The notes under the pieces were generated by a model. It saw only the letters and a list, made by a program, of their open reading frames with translations. It did no database searches and was not told the DNA's origin. Both the position numbers and the translations under genes were made by a program. From Proteocatella sp041738345 (GTDB lineage Bacteria > Bacillota > Clostridia > Peptostreptococcales > Filifactoraceae): DNA of 64,000 nt. Shown one piece after another: positions 63,508 to 64,000 of this stretch (position 1 is its first letter; the number at the start of each line of letters is the position of its first letter). The stretch lies in assembly GCA_041738345.1 (NCBI GenBank), contig JBGSPX010000009.1, forward strand, positions 1-64,000. The letters are read 5' to 3'.

Positions 63508-64000
63508 ATGGGATTATTTGTAGAAATGATTAGCTATCCGTTTATACAAAGAGCTATTATAGTTGGAGTTTTAGTGTCACTTTGTGCAGCGCTTCTAGGA
63601 GTAAGTCTTGTACTCAAGCGATATGCAATGATTGGAGATGGACTTTCTCATGTTGGTTTTGGGGCACTTGCTTTTGCAACGGTTATGAATATAGCTCCTC
63701 TTAGCTTAGCTATGCCAGTGGTTATTATAGCAGCATTTTTGTTACTTCGAATAAGTGAGAACAGTAAAATAAAAGGAGATTCTATAATCGCCTTAATTTC
63801 TACGGGAGCATTATCAGTAGGAGTAATGGCTATTTCTATGAAAAAAGGCGTGAATGTTGATATCCACAACTATATGTTTGGTAGTATACTTGCTATAGGA
63901 AAACAAGATGTTTTTTTGACCGTAGTTCTTTCTGTTATAGTAATAATTTTGTATTTATTTTTTTATCGTCAGATATTTTCGGTTACATTTGATGAAAGCT
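63508..64000 (+). CDS. Zn/Mn-type ABC permease (5' part)
   Basis: 164 residues to the window edge, beginning at an ATG after TTGGAGG (63492-63498). It has ABC-3 family features: AIIVGVLVSLCAALLGVSLVLKR, MIGDGLSHVGFGALAF and IHNYMFGSILAIG, with about five membrane helices so far. ZnuB, MntB or TroC-type permeases share these. The metal cannot be told. The ATPase and binding protein would be expected nearby outside the window. Confidence 0.93.
   Translation, partial: MGLFVEMISYPFIQRAIIVGVLVSLCAALLGVSLVLKRYAMIGDGLSHVGFGALAFATVMNIAPLSLAMPVVIIAAFLLLRISENSKIKGDSIIALISTGALSVGVMAISMKKGVNVDIHNYMFGSILAIGKQDVFLTVVLSVIVIILYLFFYRQIFSVTFDES

Noticed and set aside
1..64000. CRISPR arrays, insertion sequences, prophage and rRNA genes
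   Set aside because: I saw no short regularly spaced repeats, transposase or phage genes, tRNA or rRNA sequences in the window.

Overview
The window is AT-rich DNA of a low-GC Gram-positive anaerobe, most likely a Clostridia member of the Peptostreptococcales type (Acetoanaerobium/Proteocatella/Clostridioides-like). This is inferred from the B12-dependent oxidative ornithine pathway, a selenocysteine-encoding selD, three-SLH S-layer proteins and a clostridial Tad pilus locus. It is not based on a database match.

Layout: 1-5371 is the 3' part of an ornithine-fermentation operon (ortB end, oraS, oraE, a GlmL/MutL-like ATPase and ornithine racemase). 5388-22571 is a cobalamin-capture region with two cobalamin riboswitches. 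The first controls a secreted alpha6/alpha6 protein, a DUF4430 lipoprotein, EcfT, a fused EcfA-EcfA-EcfS protein and a 1431-aa SLH surface protein. The second controls a 2355-aa SLH surface protein. 22637-24133 is glycerol kinase. 24207-28549 is the selenium operon selD(Sec)-selA-selB. 29202-34775 carries three chemoreceptors in a row. 34856-46627 is a mixed housekeeping stretch: NADH oxidase, M20 amidohydrolase, SbcCD, purine permease, a macrodomain protein, an IolW-like dehydrogenase and two unknown proteins. 46727-49204 is a hybrid histidine kinase. 49308-52163 is a FecCD-type ABC importer. 52864-63326 is a complete Gram-positive Tad/Flp pilus locus ending in a DUF192 protein and a long coiled-coil protein. 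63508 to the end is the start of a Zn/Mn-type ABC permease.

How the genes work together: ornithine 4,5-aminomutase needs adenosylcobalamin, and the adjacent region looks dedicated to B12 acquisition. Its extracellular proteins combine the two domain types that make up vertebrate intrinsic factor and transcobalamin: an alpha6/alpha6 toroid and a DUF4430 beta domain. Here they occur both as separate small proteins (5714-7323) and fused in large S-layer-anchored proteins, next to an ECF transporter, all downstream of B12 riboswitches. This surface relay (S-layer capture, then the small secreted and lipid-anchored pair, then ECF uptake) is the most interesting system in the window. Its role is inferred from domain content and regulation.

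Limits: all calls rest on reading the sequence and recalled family features. No alignments, structure predictions or database searches were run.
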